Source: Dyella marensis
Lineage (GTDB): Bacteria; Pseudomonadota; Gammaproteobacteria; Xanthomonadales; Rhodanobacteraceae
DNA length: 54,637 bases
Direction of reading: 5' to 3'
Assembly (NCBI RefSeq): GCF_900112865.1
Contig: NZ_FONH01000023.1
Coordinates: forward strand, 1-54,637
Part shown: positions 27,080 to 35,783 of the stretch, piece by piece
Layout: each line of letters begins with the position of its first letter
Position numbering within the stretch: position 1 is the first letter of the stretch
Made by a program: the position numbers and the translations under genes
The notes under the pieces: generated by a model
The model's database searches: none
Told to the model about the DNA's origin: nothing
Seen by the model: only the letters and a program-made list of their open reading frames with translations

Positions 27080-27955
27080 ATGCCGCAATCCTCTTTCCAG
27101 CCCCACGTCCGCGCCTTCTTCCACGCCGACACCAACACCTTCACCTACGTCGTCCACGAAGGCCGCTCCGCCGTGGTGATCGACCCGGTGCTGGACTACG
27201 ACGCGGCTGCGGCGCGCGTGTCGACCGCATCGGCCGAGGCGGTGATGGCGTATGTACGCGAGCAGCGGCTCACCGTGGAATGGATCCTGGAAACCCACGC
27301 CCACGCCGATCACCTCAGCGCGGGCGACCATCTGCGCAATGCGTTCGGCGCGAAGCTGGCCATCGGCGAAGGCATCGTGCGCGTGCAGTCGCGCTTCAAG
27401 GCGCTGTTCGGGCTGGGCGAGGAGTTCGTGCCGGACGGCAGCCAGTTCGATAGCCTGCTGCGCGACGGCGACGTGCTGCATGCCGGCGTGATGCAGATCC
27501 GCGTGCTGGCCACGCCGGGGCATACCGACGATGGGCTCACCTATCTGATCGGCGACGCGGCCTTCGTCGGCGACACGCTGTTCGCGCCGGAAACCGGCAC
27601 CGCGCGCTGCGATTTTCCCGGCGGCGACGCCGCGCGGCTGTATGCGTCGATCCAGCAGATCCTCGCGCTGCCGGCGGACACGAGGCTGTTCCTGTGCCAC
27701 GACTATCCGCCCGCCTCGCGTGGCGCCGAGCCGCAGAGCAGCATCGAGGCGCAGCGCCAGGGCAATGTGCACGTCAAGGATGGCGCGACCGAGGCATCGT
27801 TCGTCGCGCTGCGCACCGCGCGCGACGCCACCCTGCCGGTGCCGCGCCTGCTGCTGCCGGCGCTGCAGGTGAATATCCGCGGCGGCCGCCTGCCGCCACC
27901 GGATGAAGAAGGCGTGCGCTATCTGCGCCTGCCGCTCAACCGTTTCGGGGCCTAA
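27080..27955 (+). CDS. MBL-fold persulfide dioxygenase-like metallohydrolase (ETHE1/Blh type)
   Basis: The 291-aa product has the metallo-beta-lactamase motif ETHAHADHLS (His73, His75, Asp77, His78), ATPGHTDDGLTYLIGDAAFVGDTLF (third metal site) and GTARCDFPGGDAARLYASIQQIL with LFLCHDYPP. The CDFPGGDA pattern is typical of the ETHE1/Blh sulfur dioxygenases, which use one iron to oxidise glutathione persulfide to sulfite; Blh genes are often linked to BigR in Xanthomonas and Xylella. No bigR or rhodanese is adjacent, though TrhO (rhodanese fold) lies 2 kb away. The ATG at 27080 gives the short family N-terminus. Its TAA overlaps the stop of the convergent bioC. Confidence 0.85.
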   Translation: MPQSSFQPHVRAFFHADTNTFTYVVHEGRSAVVIDPVLDYDAAAARVSTASAEAVMAYVREQRLTVEWILETHAHADHLSAGDHLRNAFGAKLAIGEGIVRVQSRFKALFGLGEEFVPDGSQFDSLLRDGDVLHAGVMQIRVLATPGHTDDGLTYLIGDAAFVGDTLFAPETGTARCDFPGGDAARLYASIQQILALPADTRLFLCHDYPPASRGAEPQSSIEAQRQGNVHVKDGATEASFVALRTARDATLPVPRLLLPALQVNIRGGRLPPPDEEGVRYLRLPLNRFGA

Positions 27956-28833
27956 CGCCGGCGCGAACCGCGCAGCGCATCCACCGAGAAGCTGGCGATC
28001 TCGCCGCCGCCCTTCGCGCGGCGCGACTGGCCGGTGGCCGGGCCCCAGGCATGCGCGGTCACTACTTCCCAGGTGGCGGGAACGCGGCCGTCGACGCGCA
28101 TGGTCTCGTAGGCATCCAGCATCTGGCGGTAGTGCTTCTTGCCGGTGAGGCCGCGCTCGCGTGCGGTGTCGGCATTGGTCGCGCCCAGGCCCTGCAGTTC
28201 CTTCAGCAGCAGGCGCGGCTCGCTGTAGGTGAGGGTGTAGCGGTCCACGTCCAGCACCGGGTCGCGCAGGCCGGCGGCGATCATCGCGTCGCCCAGGTCG
28301 TGCATGTCCAGGAAGCGGCTGACGTGCGGCTGCTGGTCGGCCTGGGCCCAGGCCGCGCGCAATTCTTTCAGCGTGTCCGGCCCGAAGGTGGAGAACAGCA
28401 GCAGGCCGCCGGGTTTCAGCACGCGCACGCATTCGCCGAACAGTGCCTGCAGATCGTCGATCCACTGGAAGCACAGGTTGGAATGCAGCACGTCCACGCT
28501 GTGGTCCGGCAGCGGCAGCGCGGTGGCTTCGGCGCATACGCGCTGGAACGGCTTGAGCCAGCTGGCGTGCTGCTTCGCCGCGCGCAGCATCGGCAGGGCC
28601 AGGTCCGTCGCCAGCACCTGCGCCTTGGCGTAGCGCTTCTTCAGCAGCGCCGCGCCGCGGCCGGTGCCGGCGCCGACGTCGATCACCAGGCCGGGCGTTT
28701 CCAGATAGAAGTCCAGCCGCTCCAGCAGCAGGTTCTGCACCTCGCGCTGCAAGGCATCGTGCTGTTCGTAAGTGCGCGCGGCGCGGCCGAAGTTGCGGCG
28801 GACCTGGCGCTTGTCGATATGGAAGTCGCTCAT
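27952..28833 (-). CDS. bioC: Malonyl-[acyl-carrier protein] O-methyltransferase
   Basis: The 293-aa product starts [32 protein letters not shown], the BioC signature, followed by the SAM-binding motif VIDVGAGTGRGAALL, ALPLPDHSVDVLHSNLCFQWIDD and VLKPGGLLLFSTFGPDTLKELRAA. BioC methylates malonyl-ACP so that fatty acid synthase can build the pimeloyl chain of biotin; BioH removes the methyl group. Both genes are adjacent here and overlap by 4 bp. It is the last gene of the bioB-F-trhO-H-C operon. Its TAG overlaps the stop of the convergent metallohydrolase gene by 2 bp. Confidence 0.96.
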   Translation of the reverse strand: MSDFHIDKRQVRRNFGRAARTYEQHDALQREVQNLLLERLDFYLETPGLVIDVGAGTGRGAALLKKRYAKAQVLATDLALPMLRAAKQHASWLKPFQRVCAEATALPLPDHSVDVLHSNLCFQWIDDLQALFGECVRVLKPGGLLLFSTFGPDTLKELRAAWAQADQQPHVSRFLDMHDLGDAMIAAGLRDPVLDVDRYTLTYSEPRLLLKELQGLGATNADTARERGLTGKKHYRQMLDAYETMRVDGRVPATWEVVTAHAWGPATGQSRRAKGGGEIASFSVDALRGSRRR

Positions 28834-29600
28834 CGCCAGGTGTCCAGCAGAGGATTGAGGGCCTGCGCGACCGCGTCCGCATGGCCGAAGAACGGTGCGT
28901 GGCCGGCGCGTTCGATCTCGTCGTAGCCGCCGCCGGATTGCGTGGACGACCACTGCATCGCCTGCGGATGCACCAGGCGGTCGCGGCGGCCGGAGATCCA
29001 GGTATTGGGCACGGCCAGGTCCGGCAGCGCGGCGCGGCGGTCGCTGTCCTCCAGGATGCGGATGCCTTCCTGCAGCACGCGCAGGTCCGGCTCGCCGCGC
29101 TCGAAGGCCAGCGCGCGCAGATGGCGCAGTTCGGCGCGCGGGTCGGCGCTGCCCATGGCTTCGAGGGCGAGGAAGCGTTCCAGCGTGGCGTGGTAGTCGG
29201 TTTCCAGGTCGGTGGCGAGCTGGTGCACCAGGGCGGGATCGCTGCCGTGCGGCCAGCCTGCGTCGCGCACGAACTTCGGCGTGGCGCAGACCATGGCCAG
29301 GCCGCGCACGTGGCGCGGGCGTTCCAGCGCGGCGGTGAGCGCGATCAATCCGCCCAGGGACCAACCCAGCCACAAGGCCGGAGGCGTTGCCGCGGCGATC
29401 GCGGCCGCACAAGCCGAAGGCGCCAGCGGAATGCCGCAATCGCGCGAATGGCCGTGGCCCGGCAGGTCGACCACGTAGACGGTGCAGCGCGCTTCCAGTG
29501 CTTCCGCGAGCGGCGCCATCACGCCGCCATGCATCGCCCAGCCGTGCAGCATCACCACCGGCACGGGACCCGTGCCGCGCACTTCCACGTGCAGGCTCAT
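28830..29600 (-). CDS. bioH: Pimeloyl-[acyl-carrier protein] methyl ester esterase
   Basis: The 256-aa product is an alpha/beta-hydrolase: [15 protein letters not shown] (oxyanion loop), [11 protein letters not shown] (nucleophile Ser81), GRRDRLV (Asp) and [10 protein letters not shown] (His). Size and sequence match E. coli BioH (256 aa). It cleaves the methyl ester of pimeloyl-ACP, ending chain elongation and giving the substrate of BioF. It overlaps both trhO upstream and bioC downstream by ATGA, so the three are translationally coupled. Confidence 0.96.
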   Translation of the reverse strand: MSLHVEVRGTGPVPVVMLHGWAMHGGVMAPLAEALEARCTVYVVDLPGHGHSRDCGIPLAPSACAAAIAAATPPALWLGWSLGGLIALTAALERPRHVRGLAMVCATPKFVRDAGWPHGSDPALVHQLATDLETDYHATLERFLALEAMGSADPRAELRHLRALAFERGEPDLRVLQEGIRILEDSDRRAALPDLAVPNTWISGRRDRLVHPQAMQWSSTQSGGGYDEIERAGHAPFFGHADAVAQALNPLLDTWR

Positions 29601-30349
29601 GCGTCGGCTCCGTCGCTATCGAGCGCAGACGGTGCGAGCGCCTTGTCCACCGCGCCGCGCCCGTCGAATACGAAGCAGTCGCCGCGCCAGTAGGCGCCGT
29701 CGGTTTCCTCGAAATACTTCAGGATGCCGCCTTCGAGCTGGAACACATGCTCGATGCCCAGATCCTGCATATGCAGCGCGGCCTTCTCGCAGCGGATGCC
29801 GCCGGTGCAGTACGACACCACGGTGCGGCCCTCGAAGCGCGCGCGATCCGCGGCGACGGCCTGCGGGAACGCAGTGAAGTTGGCGATGCGATAGTCCACC
29901 GCCTGCTCGAACAGGCCCACGTCGGTCTCGTAGTCGTTGCGTGTATCGAGCAGCACCAGTTCGCGGCCTTCATCGTCGCGGCCCTGTGCAAGCCAGCGGC
30001 GCAGCGTGGCCGGCGCTACCGCCGGCGCGCGTCCGTTTTCGGGCCGGACCGGCAGGCGCATGGTGATGATTTCCTTCTTCAGGCGCACGCGCATGCGGCC
30101 GAATGGCACGGCATCGGACGGCGATTCCTTGGGCGCGAGATCGGCGAAGCGCGCGTCCTCCCGCAGCCAGGCCATGAAGGCATCCGTCGCGTCGCGCGGG
30201 CCGGCCAGGAACAGGTTGATGCCTTCCGGGGCCAGCAGGATGGTCCCTTTCAGGGACAGTGCCAGGCAGCGTTCGAGCACGCGCTCGCGCAGCGCCGGGA
30301 GGTCATCCAGGCTGACGAATTTGTAGGCGGAGAGATTGACGATCGGCAT
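29597..30349 (-). CDS. trhO: tRNA uridine(34) hydroxylase, rhodanese-fold (TrhO/YceA)
   Basis: The 250-aa product has an N-terminal acylphosphatase-like region ([18 protein letters not shown]) and a rhodanese domain with [13 protein letters not shown] and the active-site loop [14 protein letters not shown] (Cys181). These are features of UPF0176/TrhO, which oxidises U34 in some tRNAs to 5-hydroxyuridine. It lies inside the biotin operon between bioF and bioH, overlapping bioH by 4 bp. A functional link to biotin is not known to me; BioB uses a sulfur source and a rhodanese-fold partner is conceivable, but that is inference. The C-terminal tail is Asp/Ala-rich. Confidence 0.9.
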   Translation of the reverse strand: MPIVNLSAYKFVSLDDLPALRERVLERCLALSLKGTILLAPEGINLFLAGPRDATDAFMAWLREDARFADLAPKESPSDAVPFGRMRVRLKKEIITMRLPVRPENGRAPAVAPATLRRWLAQGRDDEGRELVLLDTRNDYETDVGLFEQAVDYRIANFTAFPQAVAADRARFEGRTVVSYCTGGIRCEKAALHMQDLGIEHVFQLEGGILKYFEETDGAYWRGDCFVFDGRGAVDKALAPSALDSDGADA

Positions 30350-30374
30350 GGGGGATACGGCAGCTAGCGCGGCA

Positions 30375-31568
30375 TTATAGCGGCGGGCTGCCCGCCTCGT
30401 CCGGGGCCAGGCCGGACAGGGCCTCCAGCAACTGGTCCACGTGCTCTTCCTCGTGCGCGGCCGACAGCGTGATGCGCAGCCGCGCCTTGCCGGCGGGCAC
30501 GGTGGGCGGGCGGATCGCGCCGACCAGGAAACCCACGGCCTCCAGCGCCCCGGCGGCGGCCATGGCGGTAGTGGCCTCGCCCAGCAGCAGCGGCTGGATG
30601 GCGGTGTCCGAGGGCATCAATGGCAGGCCCAGCTGCTGCGCACCGTCGCGGAAGCGGCGGATCAGCGCGGCCAGTTTTTCGCGACGCCAGCTTTCCGCGC
30701 GCGCGATGCGCACCGCGGCCAGCGCGGCGGCAGCGACGGCCGGTGGCATCGCGGTGGTGTAGACGTAGGTCCGGGCCGATTGCAGCAGGCCTTCGACCAG
30801 GTTGGCGGAACCGGCGACGAAGGCGCCATGGCAACCGAGCGCCTTGCCCAGCGTGGCCATCAGCACCGGCACGTCGCGCTGGCCGAGATCGAGCATGCTC
30901 AGGGTGCCCGCGCCGTTGTCGCCGAGCACGCCCAGGCCGTGCGCGTCGTCGACCATCAGCGTGGCGTCCTCCTGCTCGCACAGCCGCGCCAGTTCGCGCA
31001 GCGGAGCGAGGTCGCCGTCCATGCTGAAGATGCCGTCAGTGGCGAGCAGCGCGCCGGCTTCGGCGCGGCTGGCGAGCTGGCGCGCGGCCCCGTCGACATC
31101 GTTGTGCGGATAGCGCTTCAGTTGCGCACCCGCGAGCGCGGCGCCATCGAGCAGGCAGGCGTGATTGAGCTTGTCCTGCACGCACATGTCGCCCGCGCGC
31201 AGCAGCGCCTGCATCACACCCAGGTTGGCCAGGTAGCCGGTGGAGAACAGCGCCGCGCGTTCGCGGCCGGTCCAGTCGGCCAGCGCTTCTTCCAGCGCGG
31301 CGTGTTCGGCGCGGTGGCCGCAGATCAGGTGTGCGGCCGTGCTGCCCACGCCTTCGTCGTCCGCCGTGCGCTTGAACGCGGCGATCACCAGCGGATGCTG
31401 GGCCAGGCCCAGATAGTCGTTGCCGCAGAAGCCGAGCAGGCGGCGCCCGCCGCTTTCCAGCCACGGGCCTTCGGCATGCTCGATGGTGCGCAGCCGGCGC
31501 AGCAGGCTGGATTGCGCACGCTCGTGCGTCGACTGCGCCAGTCGTGCGAGCAGGGAGGGGCGGGGCAT
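30375..31568 (-). CDS. bioF: 8-amino-7-oxononanoate synthase
   Basis: The 397-aa product is an alpha-oxoamine synthase: [13 protein letters not shown] near residue 50, [36 protein letters not shown] and the PLP lysine in [13 protein letters not shown] (Lys242). It condenses pimeloyl-ACP with L-alanine. Length matches the family (384 aa in E. coli), with a short N-terminal extension. It follows bioB by 21 bp. Confidence 0.96.
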   Translation of the reverse strand: MPRPSLLARLAQSTHERAQSSLLRRLRTIEHAEGPWLESGGRRLLGFCGNDYLGLAQHPLVIAAFKRTADDEGVGSTAAHLICGHRAEHAALEEALADWTGRERAALFSTGYLANLGVMQALLRAGDMCVQDKLNHACLLDGAALAGAQLKRYPHNDVDGAARQLASRAEAGALLATDGIFSMDGDLAPLRELARLCEQEDATLMVDDAHGLGVLGDNGAGTLSMLDLGQRDVPVLMATLGKALGCHGAFVAGSANLVEGLLQSARTYVYTTAMPPAVAAAALAAVRIARAESWRREKLAALIRRFRDGAQQLGLPLMPSDTAIQPLLLGEATTAMAAAGALEAVGFLVGAIRPPTVPAGKARLRITLSAAHEEEHVDQLLEALSGLAPDEAGSPPL

Positions 31569-31589
31569 GGCGATGCCGCCTGCGGGCGG

Positions 31590-32636
31590 TCAGGCCGCCG
31601 CGCTGCAACCGCAACCGGTGCCGCAACTGCCGGCCATCGCTGTGTCTTCGAGGATGTCGGCATGCACCGTGCCGGCTTCCTCCACCACTTGCAGCGGATG
31701 CAGGTCCAGCCGCTGGAACAGGCGGCGGTCATGCTCCACGTCCGGGTTGCCGGTGGTGAGCAGCTTCTCGCCGTAGAAGATCGAATTGGCACCGGCGAAG
31801 AAGCACAGCGCCTGCACCGCGTCGTCCATGTCCTGGCGGCCGGCGGACAGGCGCACCATCGAGGTCGGCAGCAGGATGCGCGCCACCGCGATGGTGCGCA
31901 CGAACTCGAACGGATCCAGCGCCTCGGTGCCTTCCAGCGGCGTGCCGGCGACCTGCACCAGCTGGTTGATCGGCACCGACTGCGGATGCTCGGGCAGGTT
32001 GGCCAGCGTCTGCAGCAGGCCGGCGCGCTGCGCGCGCGTCTCGCCCATGCCGACGATGCCGCCGCAGCAGGTCTTCAAGCCCGCCGAGCGGACGTGTTCG
32101 AGCGTGTCCAGGCGGTCCTGGTATTCGCGGGTGTGGATGATCTCGCCGTAGAACTCCGGCGCGGTGTCCAGGTTGTGGTTGTAGTAATCCAGGCCCGCCT
32201 GCTTGAGCGTCGCCGCCTGGCCGCCATCGAGCATGCCCAGCGTGGCGCAGGTCTCCAGGCCCAGCGCCTTCACCGCCGAGACGATCTCGGCCACCTTGGC
32301 CACATCGCGGTCCTTCGGGCTGCGCCAGGCCGCGCCCATGCAGAAGCGGCTGGCGCCGGCGTCCTTGGCGGCCTGCGCACGCGCGACCACCGCGTCCACG
32401 CTCATCAGCTTCTGCGCCTTCACACCGGTGTCGTAGCGCGCCGCCTGCGGGCAGTAGGCGCAGTCTTCCGGGCAACCGCCGGTCTTGATCGACAGCAGGG
32501 TGGACACCTGCACGGCGTTCGGGTCGTGGTGCTCGCGATGCACGCCATGGGCGCGGTGCAGCAGCTCGTTGAACGGCAGCGCGAACAGCGCGGCGACCTC
32601 GTCGCGGGACCAGTCGTGGCGGAGAGCTTGAGTCAT
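31590..32636 (-). CDS. bioB: Biotin synthase
   Basis: The 348-aa product is a radical SAM protein with CPEDCAYC (Cys55, Cys59, Cys62) binding the 4Fe-4S cluster, [26 protein letters not shown] and [19 protein letters not shown], all diagnostic of BioB. It inserts sulfur into dethiobiotin. The C-terminus ends in [12 protein letters not shown], a cysteine cluster that I do not associate with the core enzyme. It is the first gene of the operon, preceded by a BirA-like site. bioA and bioD are absent from this window. Confidence 0.97.
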   Translation of the reverse strand: MTQALRHDWSRDEVAALFALPFNELLHRAHGVHREHHDPNAVQVSTLLSIKTGGCPEDCAYCPQAARYDTGVKAQKLMSVDAVVARAQAAKDAGASRFCMGAAWRSPKDRDVAKVAEIVSAVKALGLETCATLGMLDGGQAATLKQAGLDYYNHNLDTAPEFYGEIIHTREYQDRLDTLEHVRSAGLKTCCGGIVGMGETRAQRAGLLQTLANLPEHPQSVPINQLVQVAGTPLEGTEALDPFEFVRTIAVARILLPTSMVRLSAGRQDMDDAVQALCFFAGANSIFYGEKLLTTGNPDVEHDRRLFQRLDLHPLQVVEEAGTVHADILEDTAMAGSCGTGCGCSAAA

Positions 32637-32686
32637 GGGGATGGCTTAAGACGGGGAAGGGCGACAGTCTGGCAGCGCGGCGGCGT

Positions 32687-32720
32687 CTGTCAACCATGAT
32701 GGCGCCAATGAAGTTGACGA
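32687..32720. promoter_or_regulatory. Candidate BirA operator upstream of bioB
   Basis: CTGTCAACC (32687-32695) and AGTTGACGA (32712-32720) form an inverted repeat separated by 16 bp, the same spacing as the E. coli operator TTGTAAACC-N16-GGTTTACAA. The halves match it at 7 of 9 and 6 of 9. The left half read on the minus strand includes TTGACA, a perfect -35 hexamer for bioB. BirA carrying biotinyl-AMP could thus block the promoter. No good -10 is seen. Confidence 0.45.
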
Positions 32721-32737
32721 TGCGGGAACGTATGGAC

Positions 32738-32900
32738 GTAGGTTGGGGTGAGCCGCAGGCGAACCCCAACAGACCTTGCACGTCATTGCATCGTTGGGGT
32801 TACGGGCTGCCTCAGCAGCCCGCCCTTCGGGCCATCCGCTACGCGGATGTTCGCTACGGCATCCTGCCTTCGCAGTCGCCTGCGGTTCACCCCAACCTAC
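32738..32900 (+). repeat. Family 1 palindromic repeat, long form (copy C)
   Basis: A 163-bp copy with the same ends and internal stems as 22165-22327. The 22-nt variable loop after box 1 differs completely. Unlike most copies it lies between two divergent gene starts (bioB and a small membrane protein gene). Confidence 0.9.
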
Positions 32901-32958
32901 GCCGGTACGTCGGCCCTACGCTACGATCCTCGGCATCAGCCCACCCAGGAGCCCACGC

Positions 32959-33165
32959 ATGACTACCGGACAAGGCAGTGCGGGCAACGTCCTCGCCGCC
33001 ATCTGCAGCTTCTTCATCCCCGGCCTCGGCCAGCTGGTGCAGGGGCGCCTGCTGATCGCCATCGTGATGTTCGTGCTGGCCGCCGTGCTGTGGATCGTGT
33101 GGCTGGGGTGGATCATCCACCTGTGGTCGATCCTGGATGCGGCGATGTTCAAGCCCAGGAGCTGA
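32959..33165 (+). CDS. Small hydrophobic membrane protein
   Basis: A 68-aa protein, MTTGQGSAGNVLAAICSFFIPGLGQLVQGR... with two hydrophobic segments (about 10-26 and 33-58). The FFIPGLGQLVQGR hairpin is a pattern found in small TM2-like and other two-helix inner-membrane proteins. CAGGAG precedes the ATG by about 9 nt. I cannot assign a function. It begins 58 bp after repeat copy C, so its promoter must lie in or near the repeat. Confidence 0.7.
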   Translation: MTTGQGSAGNVLAAICSFFIPGLGQLVQGRLLIAIVMFVLAAVLWIVWLGWIIHLWSILDAAMFKPRS

Positions 33166-33182
33166 GATCAGGTGCAGAAAGC

Positions 33183-33212
33183 GCCGCTCCGTCGCAACGC
33201 GTACGGAGCGGC
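33183..33212. terminator. Hairpin between convergent genes
   Basis: GCCGCTCCGT (33183-33192) and its exact complement (33203-33212) form a 10-bp stem between the 68-aa gene and the convergent exported-protein gene. There is no T-run. Confidence 0.5.
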
Positions 33213-33224
33213 TCGGTGTGGCGA

Positions 33225-33689
33225 TTACTCCAGGTCCATCAACGCGCCGCTGTCCAGCTGCGCGTCCTCGACGTAGCCATGGCCCGCGCTACCTCTGAGG
33301 CCATAGTCATGGCCGTCCAGTGCGGCGGTTCCGACGATGGTCTGGCCGGAACGGTCCAAGGTCAGGCTGAAGCGGCCGCGCGTGGTGGCTTGGTCAGTGT
33401 TTTCGATACTGCCGGCGATCCGGCGAAAGCCGTCTTGCATGGCCAGGTCGGAAGTGACGACCAGTCGAACGCGATCGTCCGGGACCAGCGTGGCGTAGAA
33501 GCTGTCGCCGGACTTCACTGCAATGAGCGTGGCGAAATCGTAACTGAGGGGAAAGCCCGCATGAGCAGCTTGCATGGAGGCGGCCGATGCCGATATGGCC
33601 TCGTGGGTGCCTGCATGCGTGGCGGTATTCACGGCGACGGCGAGAGCGAACACGGCGCCGGCAAAAGCTGAAAAGTGGCGGATATGCAT
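33225..33689 (-). CDS. Small exported protein of unknown function
   Basis: The 154-aa product has a signal peptide (MHIRHFSAFAGAVFALAVAVNTATHA, cleavage near 26). A mature domain follows with alternating hydrophobic strands (SFYATLVPDDRVRLVVTSDLAMQ..., RGRFSLTLDRSGQTIVGTAALDGHDYGLRG), a small beta-barrel or sandwich by appearance. No Cys in the mature part and no known motif. It begins 13 bp after the stop of the metalloprotease gene on the same strand, so it is very likely co-expressed with it: a chaperone, inhibitor or accessory factor is possible but unproven. Confidence 0.7.
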   Translation of the reverse strand: MHIRHFSAFAGAVFALAVAVNTATHAGTHEAISASAASMQAAHAGFPLSYDFATLIAVKSGDSFYATLVPDDRVRLVVTSDLAMQDGFRRIAGSIENTDQATTRGRFSLTLDRSGQTIVGTAALDGHDYGLRGSAGHGYVEDAQLDSGALMDLE

Positions 33690-33702
33690 ATTCTTCTCTG
33701 CT

Positions 33703-35490
33703 CTATCGGAAACTGGCTGCTTGCCCGGAGAATTCGTTCATCGCGCGGACGCCGTCAATCTGACCGGGAATGCCCAGCGGTATGCCTGTGCCATGGTCGT
33801 AGCGGTCAGGAGTGGAGTAGTACGGAATGGAGTTGCCGCCCATGATCGTGCCGAAATACGAATAGCCCTGGTTGTACGAACGGCTTCCGCCACCGTGATT
33901 AAGGCCCATGTTGTGACCTAGCTCGTGGCGCATGACGGCCGTGCCGCAATTCATGGATCCGGCCGCCACCATGTTGTAGGGGCTGCTTCGTACCCAGGCC
34001 AATCCGCAGCCATCTTCGGTGCCGACGTAGTAGATGCCGTCTGCACGCAGCTCATTGCGCCACGCCTGGGCGACAGAATCGCTTCTTAGTTCGTTTTCGG
34101 CATCTCCCAGGCTGGTCCAGTGCTTGGGGGAGGCGAACTTTCGAACGGCCTTGGTCCTGAAGCGGAAATTCGCGCCGGAGTTCTCGAGCGCCTCGTTTGT
34201 CAGCGCAAAACTCTCAAGCAGATGCGCGCGCATGACGCTCTCCCCGAATTTCGCCGCCGCCTTGTCGCTGTATAGCAGCAGCAGATCGATCGTGGTCGTT
34301 TCGCGCGTCCATCGGCGCGAGGCATTTACCACGAAGGCGACGGTCTCGCCCTGGCTCATGCGGTATTGAAGGCCGTCGCTGACTACATCGAAGCTGTACA
34401 AAGCATTTGTACGAACCACCACGCGCGAACCCGGCAGCTGGCCGTCGGGCAGTCGCAGGGACGGCACCCAGTTGGCATCGGCGAAGTCAACAAAGGTGCG
34501 CGGCGTAACGAGGCCGGGAAGCCAGCCGTTGCGAAGATCTCTGGCTTGGTACCTGGTATCCGGCGAACTCAAGATGATCCAGCGCTGCTTCTCCTTGACG
34601 TACATGAACTCGTACGCCTGCCCGCGCTTGAGCTGCATGGATTCGGTAGGGGCGTTGCCGGTGTTCTCGATCACTGAGTCATAGGTAGCCCTCGACGACA
34701 GATAGATCTGGTCGCGGTCGCCTGCCTGCGCAGGTAGGCGAATGCTGCCTGACCAGCTGCCGTCGTACAGCATCATGGATGTCCGTGCTGTGGCCGGCAC
34801 GGGAATATCGCGCCGCGCACTTACATGGCGCGTCGTTGCGTCCATCAGTATCCATTTCCCGAAATGGCTCAGATACTTGAAGACGTAATAGTCACCCGTG
34901 GCAAGCTGCATGCTGGAGGCATACATCAAGCGGCCGGGGTTGATGGCTGCGGTCCACGCCGCACTGGAGCGAATGACGGCCAGATCGCCGTCGCCAGCGC
35001 TGCTCGGCAAGTTCACCTGCGGCAGCCAGTTGCCGTTCCCAAGGCTGTACACAGTAATGCGCTTAGCTTTGCCTGACATATCGGCGCTCGTGTCGTTGGG
35101 CGACAGATAGGCCACGGTATCGCCCGAAACCGACCAGGCCTTGGCGCTGGACGAATAAGTCAGGAGGTAGCGATCGCCTGAACGGATGTCGAGCTTCTTG
35201 ATGGGCAAGGCCGCGCGGAAGTTGTCCAGGCTGCTCGGGTAGGCGGCTGAGCTGCTGATTTCCACCTGGTCACCGTTGCGCGGAGAGGTTGGAAGCAGGA
35301 TGGCGCCGGTCCAGTTCCTGTTAGCCAGGGCGAAGGTGATCCGGCTGTATCCGGAAGGCAGCTGGCCGCTGCCTAGCTGATTAGGGCTTAGTGATGCAGT
35401 TTGCGCGGATGTTGCGAATGCCATGCTCACGCTGGCCATGGTTATGGCGGGCAGCAGCCAGCGCTTCGCGCGCCGATGGAGGAATATCAC
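33703..35490 (-). CDS. Secreted zincin metalloprotease with four tandem N-terminal repeats
   Basis: The 595-aa product uses a GTG start at 35490, with GGGGAGA 6 nt upstream; the longer ATG frame has no RBS. A signal peptide (VIFLHRRAKRWLLPAITMA...SAQ, about 1-30) leads to four repeats of about 70-75 residues (about 50-122, 144-217, 236-308 and 331-397). Each follows the pattern ...NW(2-5)LP...GD..xx.S.A.Y/W..xi....LxxGxxyxFxY....W.. (ANRNWTGAILLP, GNGNWLPQVNLP, YDGSWSGSIRLP, ADANWVPSLRLP). A catalytic domain of about 195 residues contains HELGHNMGLNH (522-532) and FGTIMGG, a Met-turn. This is the metzincin M12 (reprolysin-like) layout. The repeats may bind the substrate or the envelope. Base composition is visibly less GC-rich than neighbours, hinting at transfer. 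Confidence 0.85.
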   Translation of the reverse strand: MIFLHRRAKRWLLPAITMASVSMAFATSAQTASLSPNQLGSGQLPSGYSRITFALANRNWTGAILLPTSPRNGDQVEISSSAAYPSSLDNFRAALPIKKLDIRSGDRYLLTYSSSAKAWSVSGDTVAYLSPNDTSADMSGKAKRITVYSLGNGNWLPQVNLPSSAGDGDLAVIRSSAAWTAAINPGRLMYASSMQLATGDYYVFKYLSHFGKWILMDATTRHVSARRDIPVPATARTSMMLYDGSWSGSIRLPAQAGDRDQIYLSSRATYDSVIENTGNAPTESMQLKRGQAYEFMYVKEKQRWIILSSPDTRYQARDLRNGWLPGLVTPRTFVDFADANWVPSLRLPDGQLPGSRVVVRTNALYSFDVVSDGLQYRMSQGETVAFVVNASRRWTRETTTIDLLLLYSDKAAAKFGESVMRAHLLESFALTNEALENSGANFRFRTKAVRKFASPKHWTSLGDAENELRSDSVAQAWRNELRADGIYYVGTEDGCGLAWVRSSPYNMVAAGSMNCGTAVMRHELGHNMGLNHGGGSRSYNQGYSYFGTIMGGNSIPYYSTPDRYDHGTGIPLGIPGQIDGVRAMNEFSGQAASFR

Positions 35491-35783
35491 CTGGGTCTCC
35501 CCTCGATTCGTATGATGTGTGCCGATCCGCGGCGATATCGAGTAGGCCCCCGAACCGGACATGCTTCGGACATCCGAAGCGCGGCGAGCCTACCCAGGCG
35601 AACGAGAGTGGAAGAACTGGATATTTCTCATTAAGCGAGCTCGTGCGCTGACGCGCTGGGAGAAGTCCGAAAGAAGGCGCTACCGACGCCCTCGGCACCG
35701 CACGACGGCGAAAACTTCTGGTTCGCCTAGCCCCATACATGGGATGGCATATGTCTCCGATGTTCTTGTTGAAGCCACTGTGC

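Noticed and set aside
30441-32699. Plus-strand 752-codon frame opposite bioF and bioB
   Set aside because: Antisense shadow of two clear biotin genes.
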